Origin: Palsa-147 sp963771905
Lineage (GTDB): Bacteria; Acidobacteriota; Terriglobia; Acidiferrales; UBA7541
Direction: 5' to 3'
DNA: 64,000 nucleotides
NCBI GenBank assembly: GCA_963771905.1
Contig: CAVYVI010000014.1
Location: forward strand, 62,001-126,000
Numbering within the stretch: position 1 is the stretch's first letter; each line of letters begins with the position of its first letter. Positions 43,671 to 52,709 of this stretch are shown here, one piece after another. The notes under the pieces are model-generated. The model saw nothing but the letters and a program-made list of their open reading frames with translations, did no database searches and had not been told where the DNA came from. Made by a program: the position numbers and the translations under genes.

Positions 43671-45689
43671 TTATGGTGCACTCTTGCGGAGAACCGCGTT
43701 GGCGCGTTCGTCGGAGGATATCTGAGAGTAGAACTTGCGGAGGTCCGGGACTTCTGGCGTGGCGATATAAACCTGCTTGATTTCGAACGTGCGTCGGTAG
43801 TGGAGCGACCCGTCCGCAACGTCGATCTTGCTCTTGTAGGAGCCATAGTCCGTTTTTACGTCAACGGGATCCGGCAAATCGTCGGCCACAAACCCCGCAG
43901 GAAGGGCAATCTTGTAATCGTCGGATTGAACTGTAGCGTCAAGGAATTGTATCGGATACTTGCGCGGCTTGTCCGCGTCGACCATCCCACCTTCGGACCC
44001 GAGGACGCGCGGCCGGACGAGAAGGAGATTTCCAGCGACTTTCGCGTAATTCTGTACGACGAACTTGTAATGCAATTCAAGCGTCTGATCGTAGAGTTCC
44101 AGATTCCCGATGCTCGCACTGGTCAGCCGGAAATTGTTGAGATGGTAGCCGAGAAAATCCTCGAAAATCTTTGCGCGATCCGCCGGAGGAGTTTCCAGAA
44201 TCTGCGCCCGTCTGATAACGGCTGGGGCGCCCCATCGTATCTCCACCACATCGCCCGTGAGATCGCCATTCGAGGTCAGCGTGAGCTCGCCGGTACGCAG
44301 CAAGCGGTTCGTCGACGCAGGAAGCAAAGGCAGAGCCAGAAGCTCGCCGCCCGTCGGCGTGACGAGAAGGCCATAGTTGTCTTGTTCGTACGGCGGAATG
44401 TAACCGAGCGGTGTGTAGGGATCAGTGGGGTCGAAGATCAGCAACCGGCCGTATTGCGGATGTTTCAGGATGGCGTAGAGGCCTGCGGACGGCACGTCAT
44501 CCGGCAGCCGGATGGCCAGAATCATGTGGTTGAAGCCCCGGAGCGACGGAAAATCCGGACGCAAGATTCCGCGGTCCGTCTGGGCGACCACGTAATAAGA
44601 CTCTACTCCGATTTCGTGAAGCATCGAGCCGAGCAGCGTGGCTTTATCCTTGCAATCGCCGTAACGGTAGCGGAAGACCTCGGAAGCAGGATGCGGTTGG
44701 TAGCCGCCGATGCCGATTTCGATCGCCACGTAACGGATCTGGCGTTGCATGAACGATGTGAGCGCTTTGATTTTGTCGAGGGTGGTCGGCTCGCCGGCGG
44801 TAAGTTCCGCCACCTTCTGCTTGATTTCCGGGCTGGCCTCGCGGCTCGAGACTGTCAGCCCCGCATACCAGAGGGCAATGTCGTTCCAGGAACCGCTCGT
44901 CTTCGACCGGAGCGCGGGATCGCGGGGGGAATACTTCACATCCATGTGACCCGCAACCGCAGGCCACGGCGGCATCTCCGGCTCGACTTCAACAGCCGGA
45001 ATATTTTCGACCTCCCACAAAAAGGAGTTTGAGCCGACGGGTTGTTCTTTGGATTCCACGTAATTGGCCCACCGCGTCGTGATTTCCCATCCGGGAGGGA
45101 GTTGTAGCGTGAAACGGGCGCGAAGAATGGGAATTAAATCTTGAAAATACCAATCGTCTTCCAACAGGTACGGCCTATGCCGCTTGGAATATTCGTAGCC
45201 GATGACGTTACCCGGAGTTGCAGCCGGGATATCAAGCACTTTGACCCGTTCGTCGTTGTAAAGGCCCTCGCCGACCAGGCCGTGTTCGACGGAATCCTTC
45301 TCTTTGAGTTCATATTCCTTTCCGTCGGCGGGAATCGCCCAAGCCTTCAGCTCGAGCAGTCGAGTGTCGGAGTCGAAATGCACTTCGAGGTGACCGTATC
45401 GTTCACGGCCTTCTGGCCGAAGGATTTTGTACGCGCGACGATAGACAGTCTCGATCTCGCCATTGTCTCGAACAGTAGTAGAGCACTCATCGAGGAGAAT
45501 GACGGCGACAGGGTTGTTGGGAAACACGGGCACGGTTTCGCGGGCGGCGGCGCGCAGCCAGTCCGGCGCGGTGTCACCGGCTTGGCCCGGCCGGGCGAAC
45601 CCCACGAAACAGAGCGCGACAGCCAACAGGCTGATCCAGCTACCGGCTCTGGCTTGTTTGTGTAGGCTGCAAGACAATTTGTGCATCAT
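43671..45689 (-). CDS. DUF3857 / transglutaminase-like protein, exported
   Basis: The 672-residue protein has a signal peptide (ISLLAVALCFVGFARPGQA), an N-terminal DUF3857 domain (TVYRRAYKILRPEGRERYGH) and a transglutaminase-like domain with an intact triad: C346 (YRYGDCKDKA), H388 (FNHMIL) and an Asp in LIFDPTDPYTPLG (about 420-423). A C-terminal beta domain follows. Such proteins are common in Acidobacteriota and Bacteroidota; their periplasmic substrate is unknown. It lies directly downstream of a second DUF3857 gene, whose displaced reading frame overlaps its first 50 bp, so the two are probably co-transcribed. GGGCG just before the ATG is a weak ribosome site. Confidence 0.87.
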   Translation of the reverse strand: MMHKLSCSLHKQARAGSWISLLAVALCFVGFARPGQAGDTAPDWLRAAARETVPVFPNNPVAVILLDECSTTVRDNGEIETVYRRAYKILRPEGRERYGHLEVHFDSDTRLLELKAWAIPADGKEYELKEKDSVEHGLVGEGLYNDERVKVLDIPAATPGNVIGYEYSKRHRPYLLEDDWYFQDLIPILRARFTLQLPPGWEITTRWANYVESKEQPVGSNSFLWEVENIPAVEVEPEMPPWPAVAGHMDVKYSPRDPALRSKTSGSWNDIALWYAGLTVSSREASPEIKQKVAELTAGEPTTLDKIKALTSFMQRQIRYVAIEIGIGGYQPHPASEVFRYRYGDCKDKATLLGSMLHEIGVESYYVVAQTDRGILRPDFPSLRGFNHMILAIRLPDDVPSAGLYAILKHPQYGRLLIFDPTDPYTPLGYIPPYEQDNYGLLVTPTGGELLALPLLPASTNRLLRTGELTLTSNGDLTGDVVEIRWGAPAVIRRAQILETPPADRAKIFEDFLGYHLNNFRLTSASIGNLELYDQTLELHYKFVVQNYAKVAGNLLLVRPRVLGSEGGMVDADKPRKYPIQFLDATVQSDDYKIALPAGFVADDLPDPVDVKTDYGSYKSKIDVADGSLHYRRTFEIKQVYIATPEVPDLRKFYSQISSDERANAVLRKSAP

Positions 45690-45909
45690 CGCCCGTCTTG
45701 ACCGTGTTGAAAAATCTGCGAAGAGCCGGGTATGTGTCGACAGAAAACAAAATTCCTCCGATCACAAGGTGACGCTCCATTTTCACCCCGGTGCCATCCT
45801 GCGTCGCGGAAACGTCGTAGAGAAAGCCGGCGCCCGGCGCGGCTTTCGCAGCCGCGGGAACCGTTTCGACTTTCAGTCCGTCCGGAAAATGAATCTCAAT
45901 GCGAATCCC
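45640..45909 (-). other. Displaced C-terminal segment of the second DUF3857 gene
   Basis: Deleting one G from the GGG run at 45909-45907 (minus strand) would join YPYTER to IRIEIHFPDGLKVETV and a further 80 or so codons, ending at the TAG at 45642-45640. This restores a normal DUF3857 C-terminal domain and a total length near 660, like the neighbour. The change is either a real frameshift or a homopolymer sequencing error. Confidence 0.75.
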
Positions 45910-47620
45910 TTTCGGTATAAGGATAGTGGAAGTAGATGGGGTTGACGCGAGTTTCGTGCGTGAACGACGGCGGCTCCGTCGCTCGGAAGAACGTCACGGG
46001 AACGAGGGCTCGGTGTCCGGCCTGTGTCGCAAAGCCGGGTATGCGCACCGTCCCTGCGATGTGAAGCGGTTGCGAGGAATCGCTCCAGCCCGACATCTCG
46101 GTAATTTCGAACGTGCCGCCCGGCAACCAGGACTTGACGTCGTCGGTCAGCTCCTTCTTGCGCGCGATGTCATCGTCCTGCCAGAAGTACTCGCGTTCCA
46201 TGCAGCCCCATTCCCCTAGAAAGTTCACGCTGACCGTGCCGCTCAGCGTTCCGTCCGGATCGAGATGCACGTCCGCATGGCGTTCGCGAATGGCGTCAGC
46301 AGGCTTGCTGAGTGGCACCGAAATCGTGTCAGCGCCCTGCTTGGTGGGTTTTAATCCGTTCACGCCGGTTTCGTACCACGGCAGCTCGCCATAGGGATAG
46401 TATTTCGAGGCCGGATCTAGAAAAACATCGGTGTTGTTCAGACGCACCCATACAAGGTCGGCCGAGAGCTGCCGCGAGTCCTCGAGTTCATAGTAAAAGG
46501 AATTGTGGCTGCGCGGCGCCACAAAGATCATCGCGGAATCGAAGCCCGCCGCGCGCGCCAAACCTACCATCAACTCATTGAGTTGATGCCCATTCGCGGA
46601 ATCGTGCTTGAGCACGTCTTCGACATTATTGTTTTCCTTTTGCTTTTCGCGCTTCTCTTCTTTGGCTGTTTTTTGAACCTCGTAGCCGGTGTTCGGGATC
46701 TGTTGGACCCGCGCATACAATTTCTGAAGCTTTACCTCGGGAGAATCACCGGCTCCGATCGTTTGTGAGACGACTCCCTGCAGCGCGCCCTTCTTGTCGA
46801 TGAAGCGCTCCTCACTGTCGCTCATCTTCTTTCCAATGCGCTTCCAGAATTGCTCGGGCGTTTCGTTCTGCGGATCGTCCTGATCGCGGTAGAAAAACGA
46901 CACGCGAGCAGGAATCGCGCTTTCCGGAGGCATCAAGTCTTCCTCTTCAATTCCGGGGAGGTTCTGAATTTCCATTGCGAGAGTGCCGTCTTTTTGCATT
47001 TCGGGCTTGGCGGTACCCGGAATCATGTACTTCCGCCAGTACAGCGCGGGCGCGCGTGGCCTGGTGTCCGGCTTGATGGCGAAACGCGCCTCGCGCGTGA
47101 ATAGGTTGCTCTGAACCGGCCATTCGATGCTCCAGTAATAGTCGGTGTTGTGCTGCTCGCGGTATTTGTACTCGATGATGCAGCCGGGCTCGACCTCCGG
47201 GAGACTAAACGTCTTGGCAAGCACCTTGAGGCCGGACGCCTTCACGACTTCCTTGTCGAAGATTTGCCCGTCGAAATTCAGAACGCTGCCGTCCGTTCGA
47301 ATCGTGCGTGCGCGGATGTCTTCGATCTTTGAGGCCTTGCTGTCGTAATCGATCTCCACATCACCCAGGCTCTTGCCTTCTTCAGTGAAAATCTTTATGC
47401 GTTCGTATTCGGTCTCGTAAGCATCCGCGGCATTAGTGACGCTCTCTCGATACAGGATCATTCCGTGTGCTCCCGGGGCCGCGGGATTGTCTTTGAGAGC
47501 GAGGTCCGCGGGGGAGATGGGCTGCCACTCATCTTTCGCGGGCGAGCGGCCGGGAAGAAGAAGCAGAGCTACGAGAAGAGTCAGTACGGCGCACGGCACG
47601 AGGCTGGGGCTTCGAGTCAT
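45896..47620 (-). CDS. DUF3857 / transglutaminase-like protein lacking the catalytic Cys, 3' frameshift
   Basis: The 574-residue frame starts with a signal peptide (AVLTLLVALLLLPGRSPA, from the ATG at 47620). It carries a DUF3857 domain (YETEYERIKIFTEEGKSLGD) and a degenerate transglutaminase domain in which the expected GDCxDK segment reads ANGHQLNELM, so the catalytic Cys is missing. The gene stops at YPYTERDSH. The expected C-terminal beta domain continues in another frame to 45640 (separate entry). It is paired with the intact paralogue downstream. It may be a non-catalytic partner, or a decaying gene. Confidence 0.82.
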   Translation of the reverse strand: MTRSPSLVPCAVLTLLVALLLLPGRSPAKDEWQPISPADLALKDNPAAPGAHGMILYRESVTNAADAYETEYERIKIFTEEGKSLGDVEIDYDSKASKIEDIRARTIRTDGSVLNFDGQIFDKEVVKASGLKVLAKTFSLPEVEPGCIIEYKYREQHNTDYYWSIEWPVQSNLFTREARFAIKPDTRPRAPALYWRKYMIPGTAKPEMQKDGTLAMEIQNLPGIEEEDLMPPESAIPARVSFFYRDQDDPQNETPEQFWKRIGKKMSDSEERFIDKKGALQGVVSQTIGAGDSPEVKLQKLYARVQQIPNTGYEVQKTAKEEKREKQKENNNVEDVLKHDSANGHQLNELMVGLARAAGFDSAMIFVAPRSHNSFYYELEDSRQLSADLVWVRLNNTDVFLDPASKYYPYGELPWYETGVNGLKPTKQGADTISVPLSKPADAIRERHADVHLDPDGTLSGTVSVNFLGEWGCMEREYFWQDDDIARKKELTDDVKSWLPGGTFEITEMSGWSDSSQPLHIAGTVRIPGFATQAGHRALVPVTFFRATEPPSFTHETRVNPIYFHYPYTERDSH

Positions 47621-47939
47621 GTGACACCTAGCCCGGCGTCTGATTAATCCCGAGGGCCGGGTTGTTTTTCCGGAACTCTGCGTCAATGCGCGGGAAGTGA
47701 CACTGATTTGCCAATCCGTCAATTCCAAAGCATTGAATTACCAACTACGCTATCTATTGGGAGCGGCGTTGTCAATCCCTACGTTGGCCGGATGGCTGAG
47801 GCGGCTGAAGAGCGGCTGTTGAAGGGTTTGAACGGAGGGTGCGGCTTGCTTCGGCCGGAAACTGATGCTACGTTGACGCTCTTTCCAGACGAATGAAGGG
47901 CAAAAGCGAGCGAGTGTGGGCCGCGCGAGGAGGTGGAGC
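47621..47939. other. Divergent intergenic region (DUF3857 / OPT)
   Basis: About 320 bp. It contains a stem CCCGGC/GCCGGG (47632-47637, 47656-47661) followed by TTGTTTTT on the plus strand, a terminator-like form with no plus-strand gene before it. The stretch 47695-47760 looks superficially tRNA-like but does not fold properly. No gene is supported. Confidence 0.45.
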
Positions 47940-50138
47940 TTGGCAACGAAACCGTGGAGTTCGACCGCTCCAGTGGGCGAATTCCGGCCGTACGTAGATT
48001 CCGCGCAGAGCCCCACCGAATTCAGCGTCCGCGCGATCCTCCTCGGTGCGTTCTTCGGAATCATGTTCGGCGCCGTATCCGTGTATGTCGGCCTGCGCGC
48101 CGGGCTGACGGTATCAGCGTCGATTCCAATCGCGGTGTTGTCCGTGAGCATACTTCGGGCGTTCGGCCGCGCCACCATTCTCGAAAACAACATCGTGCAA
48201 ACGACGGGGTCGGCGGGAGAGTCCGTCGCCGCGGGCGTGATTTTTTCGATTCCCGCGCTGATTTTTCTGGGGTTTTCGCTGAACGCCGAGTACTGGCGAA
48301 TTTTCTTCCTGGCGCTGATCGGCGGATGGCTGGGCGTGCTGTTCATGATTCCCCTGCGGCGCCAGTTGATCGTGAAGGAGCACGGGAATCTCCTGTTTCC
48401 CGAAGGAACGGCGTGCGCGGACGTGCTGGTGGCGGGCGAGCGCGGCGGATCATTTGCGGGACGCGTTTTCTGGGGGCTCGGGATCGGTGGTGTGTACACG
48501 TTCTTCATGAATACGCTGCAGATGTGGCCGGTGCAGCCGGATTACCAACCGAAGTGGTTCCCGGGATCGTCGTTTCGCGCAGCGGTCACCTCGGAATATC
48601 TAGGGGTGGGGTACATCATCGGCCCGCGCATTTCGGGGACGTTGTTTGCAGGCGGCGTGTTCTCTTGGCTCGTGCTGATGCCCGCGATCAAGTTTTTCGG
48701 ATCGCTCGCGCCGAATTCGGCGCTCTATCCGAGCACCGTGCCGATTCCGCAGATGTCGCCGGATGAATTGTGGGCCAGTTACATTCGTCCAATGGGAGCG
48801 GGGGCCGTTGCGGCGGCGGGATTGATCACGCTGCTGAAGACGATGCCGACGATTTTTTCGGCGCTGAGCGCGGGGCTGAAGGACGTACGTGCGAAACAGG
48901 CCGCGCTTTCGGAAGCGAAACGCACCGAGCGGGATCTCTCGATCCGCGTGGTGTTAATTGGCTCGGTGGTGATCATCGCGATGATGTGGGCGCTGCTGAC
49001 ATTCAAACCAATTCCGGGGGCGCAGACGGGATTGTTTTCAAATTTGATCGCGGCGATCTTTGTGGTGGTATTCGGATTTTTGTTTGTCACGGTCGCGTCG
49101 CGGATCAGCGGCCTGATCGGGAACTCGTCGAATCCGATCAGCGGGATGACGATTGCGACGTTGATGGCCACGTGCGCAATGTTCCTCGTGATCGGATGGA
49201 CGGCGAGCGCCTATGCGGTACTGGCGCTGACGATTGGCGGCGTGGTGTGCATCGCTTCGGCAATTGCAGGGGCGACGTCGCAAGATTTGAAGACCGGCTA
49301 TCTCGTCGGGGCCACGCCTGTGGCGCAGCAGATCGCCTTGGTCGTCGGAGTTGCGGTTTCTTCGCTTGCGATCGGTGGGACGCTGATTTTGATGAACCTG
49401 GGGCTGGCACAATACAAGGCCAACAAGATCCCCATCAATCTCGAGCAATTGCCGCAAGGGGTGCGTGTCGAAACGCAGCACGACAGTTACAAGGGCAAGG
49501 ATTACGTGCTCTTGAACGCGCTCGGTTCGCACGAAGTGCCCGACGGAAAATATCTTTACGATTCGGAGACAAGAGAGATCGAGATTCAATGGGTCCAGGG
49601 AATCGGCAGTGCGCAGGCGGCGGCGCCGCAGGCGCGATTGATGGCCACGGTGATCAACGGAATCCTGAATCAACAATTGCCGTGGCGGCTTGTGCTGCTC
49701 GGCGTGTTTCTGGTCGTTGTCGTCGAGCTTCTCGGAATTCGTTCGCTCGCGTTTGCGGTGGGATCCTATCTTTCGATCGCGACGACGATGGCAATGTTTG
49801 CCGGAGGCGTGGTGCGCTGGTTGGCGGAGCTGGGCCAGGAAAAGAAGAGCGACGCCGAAAGCGAAGTGAGTCCCGGGTCGCTGTACGCCAGCGGATTGAT
49901 TGCCGCGGGTGGTGTTTTCGGCCTGCTCGCGATCATCATTAATCTGACGCAGGATCCGGAGTTATCGCGGCATTTGCCACATTGGCTCGCGTGGCTGCCG
50001 CTGCCGATTCGCGCGGATCTGTTTGCATTCGGGCCTAAGGTGATGCCGCATCTCAGCGTGGATTCATGGCTGGGCGTGGTGATGTTTGTGCTGCTGGCCG
50101 CGTCGTTGTTCGTGAGCGCGCGGAAGAAGTTGAATTGA
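47940..50138 (+). CDS. OPT-family oligopeptide transporter
   Basis: About 732 residues with some sixteen hydrophobic helices. EFSVRAILLGAFFGIMFGAVSVYVGLRAG is the family's opening segment, and GNLLFPEGTACADVLVAGE is the conserved loop. Bacterial members import small peptides or metal chelates by proton symport. A soluble insert (about residues 505-560, GVRVETQHDSYKGKDYVLLN) lies between helices. The start is the TTG at 47940, six bases after AGGAGG (47928-47933). The GTG further upstream (47916) would place this ribosome site inside the gene. It stands alone between divergent and unrelated neighbours; the substrate is unknown. Confidence 0.9.
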   Translation: MATKPWSSTAPVGEFRPYVDSAQSPTEFSVRAILLGAFFGIMFGAVSVYVGLRAGLTVSASIPIAVLSVSILRAFGRATILENNIVQTTGSAGESVAAGVIFSIPALIFLGFSLNAEYWRIFFLALIGGWLGVLFMIPLRRQLIVKEHGNLLFPEGTACADVLVAGERGGSFAGRVFWGLGIGGVYTFFMNTLQMWPVQPDYQPKWFPGSSFRAAVTSEYLGVGYIIGPRISGTLFAGGVFSWLVLMPAIKFFGSLAPNSALYPSTVPIPQMSPDELWASYIRPMGAGAVAAAGLITLLKTMPTIFSALSAGLKDVRAKQAALSEAKRTERDLSIRVVLIGSVVIIAMMWALLTFKPIPGAQTGLFSNLIAAIFVVVFGFLFVTVASRISGLIGNSSNPISGMTIATLMATCAMFLVIGWTASAYAVLALTIGGVVCIASAIAGATSQDLKTGYLVGATPVAQQIALVVGVAVSSLAIGGTLILMNLGLAQYKANKIPINLEQLPQGVRVETQHDSYKGKDYVLLNALGSHEVPDGKYLYDSETREIEIQWVQGIGSAQAAAPQARLMATVINGILNQQLPWRLVLLGVFLVVVVELLGIRSLAFAVGSYLSIATTMAMFAGGVVRWLAELGQEKKSDAESEVSPGSLYASGLIAAGGVFGLLAIIINLTQDPELSRHLPHWLAWLPLPIRADLFAFGPKVMPHLSVDSWLGVVMFVLLAASLFVSARKKLN

Positions 50139-50292
50139 TTTTGCGCCGTGCGTAAATGGGGCGTTGCCTTCTTTCGCGACAGCCAGGCCGGACGAAGAAC
50201 TAAGTTGTCACATATTTGAAATGTTCGGGAGTGATCCCTTGGGACGCTGTCTTTGACACCTGCGCCATCGTCTCGCTAGACTGAAGGCGTCG

Positions 50293-51072
50293 ATGAGTTC
50301 CTTCCGCACTTCCGGTTACCGCTTCGATTGGCGTGGAGTCATTCCTCCCGGAATCAAGACCCTCATCATCGCCTGCGCGGCTGTTTTCCTGGCACAAACA
50401 CTGGCCGCGATGTTCATCGGCCGGGAGGCCACCGCATTCTTTCTGGGCTGGTTCGGCCTCGTGCCGCTCAGGGTTACGCACGGTCTGCGCATCTGGCAGC
50501 CGTTCACCTATCTGTTTCTCCACGGCGGCATCTGGCACTTGCTGCTGAATATGCTGTTCCTATGGATGTTCGGAGCGGACCTGGAGCGGGCATGGGGAAC
50601 GCGCCGATTCTATTCGTATTATTTCGCGTGCGGCGTTGGCGCGGGACTGATCAACGTGCTCGTGAAGACGATCCTCGATCCGCATGGGCACGGCACAGCG
50701 ACGATCCCGACGATCGGCGCGTCCGGAGCGATCTACGGAGTGCTTCTGGCCGCGGCAATCATATTTCCCGATCGGCAAGTGTGGATCATTCCATTCCCGG
50801 TCACGCTGCCGATGCGGATTTACGTGCTGATTATGGGAGCGCTGGAATTTTATTTTGGAATAACGTCAGGAAGTGGCGACAGCGTCAGCCACGTCTGTCA
50901 TCTAGGCGGGATGCTTGTCGGGTACATCTATTTGCGCCGCAGCTCATTCTTCTATGATGTTCGCAATAAATATTCGGATTGGCAGCGGCGACGGCTACGC
51001 CGTAAATTCGAAGTGTATGTGCGCGACCACCATGACAAGCCGCCCTCGAACCCGGATAGCTGGGTGAACTAG
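50293..51072 (+). CDS. Rhomboid-family intramembrane serine protease
   Basis: A 259-residue, six-helix membrane protein with the rhomboid dyad: Ser144 in IGASGAIYG and His203 in SHVCHLGGMLVGY. The WR-like element WQPFTYLFLHGGIWHLLLNML includes the conserved HxxxN segment. Rhomboids cleave transmembrane segments of other proteins; the substrate here is unknown. A hydrophilic C-terminal tail (YSDWQRRRLRRKFEVYVRD) follows the last helix. It is a single gene, convergent with pyk. Confidence 0.92.
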   Translation: MSSFRTSGYRFDWRGVIPPGIKTLIIACAAVFLAQTLAAMFIGREATAFFLGWFGLVPLRVTHGLRIWQPFTYLFLHGGIWHLLLNMLFLWMFGADLERAWGTRRFYSYYFACGVGAGLINVLVKTILDPHGHGTATIPTIGASGAIYGVLLAAAIIFPDRQVWIIPFPVTLPMRIYVLIMGALEFYFGITSGSGDSVSHVCHLGGMLVGYIYLRRSSFFYDVRNKYSDWQRRRLRRKFEVYVRDHHDKPPSNPDSWVN

Positions 51073-51131
51073 CTCGCGGCTCCTTCGGTTTAACCGATCT
51101 GTTCATTCCGAGGCAAGGGTAAGGGGTACCG

Positions 51132-52547
51132 CTACGCGCCGATACGATGGAGGCGCATCATGTTGGTCGTGCCGGTGGCGCCGAACGGCGTGCCGGCAAT
51201 GATGCCGATCACATCGCCGCGGCGCACTAATTTTTCCTCGAGCAATCGTTTTTCCGTGGCTTTCGCCAACTGGTCGACGTCGCCGACGCGCGCAATCGTG
51301 GCTGGGCGGACACCCCAATACAGACTCATGCGCCGCCGCGTCTCCGGATTCGGCGAGAAGGCGACAATCGGCGCGCGCGGTCGATACTTCGAGACAAGTT
51401 TCGCTGAGAAGCCGGACTCAGTGAACACGGCGATCACCTTCATGTGCAGCTCTTCAGCGGCGTGACAGATGGCTTCGGCGATAGTTTCGTTGATGTGGAG
51501 CTCGGTGAAACGCGACGGGCGCAGAGGTTCACTGATGCTCGATTCGGCTTCACGAATGATGCGCGCCATCATTTCGACCGTTTCGACCGGGTATCGGCCG
51601 ACAGCCGTTTCGCCGGATAGCATAAGCGCATCACTCCCGTCGAAGATGGCGTTGGCGACGTCGGACGCCTCGGCGCGCGTGGGCCGGGGATTTTCCGTCA
51701 TCGAATCGAGCATCTGCGTCGCAGTGATGACGGGAACGAGCGCGTTCCGCGAGCGCGAGATGATCTGCTTCTGCACGACGGGAACTTTTTCAGGATTCAT
51801 TTCCACGCCCAAATCCCCGCGAGCGACCATTACGCCGTCGGCCACGCTTAAAATCTCGTCGAGATTTTCGATGGCTTCCGGCTTCTCGAGCTTGGCGATG
51901 ACAGGTATGTTTCTTCCGGCGCGGCGGATGGCTGCCTTCGCGGCGCGAACATCGCGGGCCGAGCGTACGAAGCTCAAAGCGACGTAATTCACACCGAGAC
52001 CCAGTGCTACCACCAAATCCCTGCGATCTTTCGGAGTCAGCGAAGGGATCTTGAGCTTCACGCCGGGCAGATTGATACCCTGGTTTTCGCCAAGCTCGCC
52101 GCCATTTTCGACGCGGCAGACGACTTGACGGCCATGCTTGGATTCGACGCGCAGCGCAATCTCGCCGTCGCTGAGCAGAATGCGATCGCCCTTATGCACC
52201 ACATCGGGAAGTTGCTGAAACGTCGTACTGACGCCCTCGGCCGTGCCCTGCACGTTCGCCGTCGTAATCGTGAACTTTTGCCCAACGCGCACCCGGACGC
52301 GCTGGCCTCCCGCAAGGCGGCCCGTGCGGATTTTCGGCCCCTGTAAGTCGGCGAGAATGGCCACGGGTTTTTCATGTTTCCTCGAGGCCAGGCGCACTCC
52401 CGAAACGCGAGCGGCATGCTCCTCCGGAGATCCATGGGAAAAATTGAGGCGCGCTACGTCCATGCCGGCGCCGACGAGCCGCTCGATCATTTTCGGTGAC
52501 GTGGTTACGGGACCCAAAGTACAAACGATTTTTGCCCTGCGAGTCAT
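51132..52547 (-). CDS. pyk: Pyruvate kinase
   Basis: The 471-residue enzyme converts phosphoenolpyruvate and ADP to pyruvate and ATP. It begins MTRRAKIVCTLGPVTTSPKM, has ARLNFSHG, the active-site signature IPVIAKLEKPEAIENLDEIL with its Lys, VARGDLGVEMNPEKVP and TATQMLDSM, and a C-terminal domain with PIVAFSPNPETRRRMSLYWGV. The ATG at 52547 is the family start; the open frame to 52694 adds an Arg/His-rich extension. It is downstream of an M20 peptidase gene on the same strand and may be co-transcribed with it. Confidence 0.96.
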   Translation of the reverse strand: MTRRAKIVCTLGPVTTSPKMIERLVGAGMDVARLNFSHGSPEEHAARVSGVRLASRKHEKPVAILADLQGPKIRTGRLAGGQRVRVRVGQKFTITTANVQGTAEGVSTTFQQLPDVVHKGDRILLSDGEIALRVESKHGRQVVCRVENGGELGENQGINLPGVKLKIPSLTPKDRRDLVVALGLGVNYVALSFVRSARDVRAAKAAIRRAGRNIPVIAKLEKPEAIENLDEILSVADGVMVARGDLGVEMNPEKVPVVQKQIISRSRNALVPVITATQMLDSMTENPRPTRAEASDVANAIFDGSDALMLSGETAVGRYPVETVEMMARIIREAESSISEPLRPSRFTELHINETIAEAICHAAEELHMKVIAVFTESGFSAKLVSKYRPRAPIVAFSPNPETRRRMSLYWGVRPATIARVGDVDQLAKATEKRLLEEKLVRRGDVIGIIAGTPFGATGTTNMMRLHRIGA

Positions 52548-52709
52548 AGTCAACGATTCGATTCCTTTTTTGTGATTCTTCAATGTTAACTGATGGAGCC
52601 GATGTTGGCGAGGGGACGGAAGCAGCAATCGCGAGAAGGCTCGCCGTTGAACTCGTCGCGTGCGCGCTAGAATGCCAAACCAGACCATTCGCACCGTGCG
52701 AGCGAAGAA

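Noticed and set aside
43650..45032. A 460-codon open frame antisense to the first DUF3857 gene
   Set aside because: The opposite strand encodes an intact family protein with catalytic residues; this frame has no domain.
47632..47669. GC stem followed by a T tract that looks like an intrinsic terminator on the plus strand
   Set aside because: No plus-strand gene lies upstream of it within a reasonable distance; it sits in a divergent promoter region.
47695..47760. A tRNA-like stretch on the minus strand (AGTTGGTAA and a TCAAT/ATTGA stem)
   Set aside because: The anticodon loop would have eight bases and there is no proper T-arm or acceptor stem.
48770..49942. A 390-codon plus-strand frame inside the OPT gene
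   Set aside because: It is out of frame with a clear membrane transporter and is Arg/Gly/Asp-rich with no homology signal.
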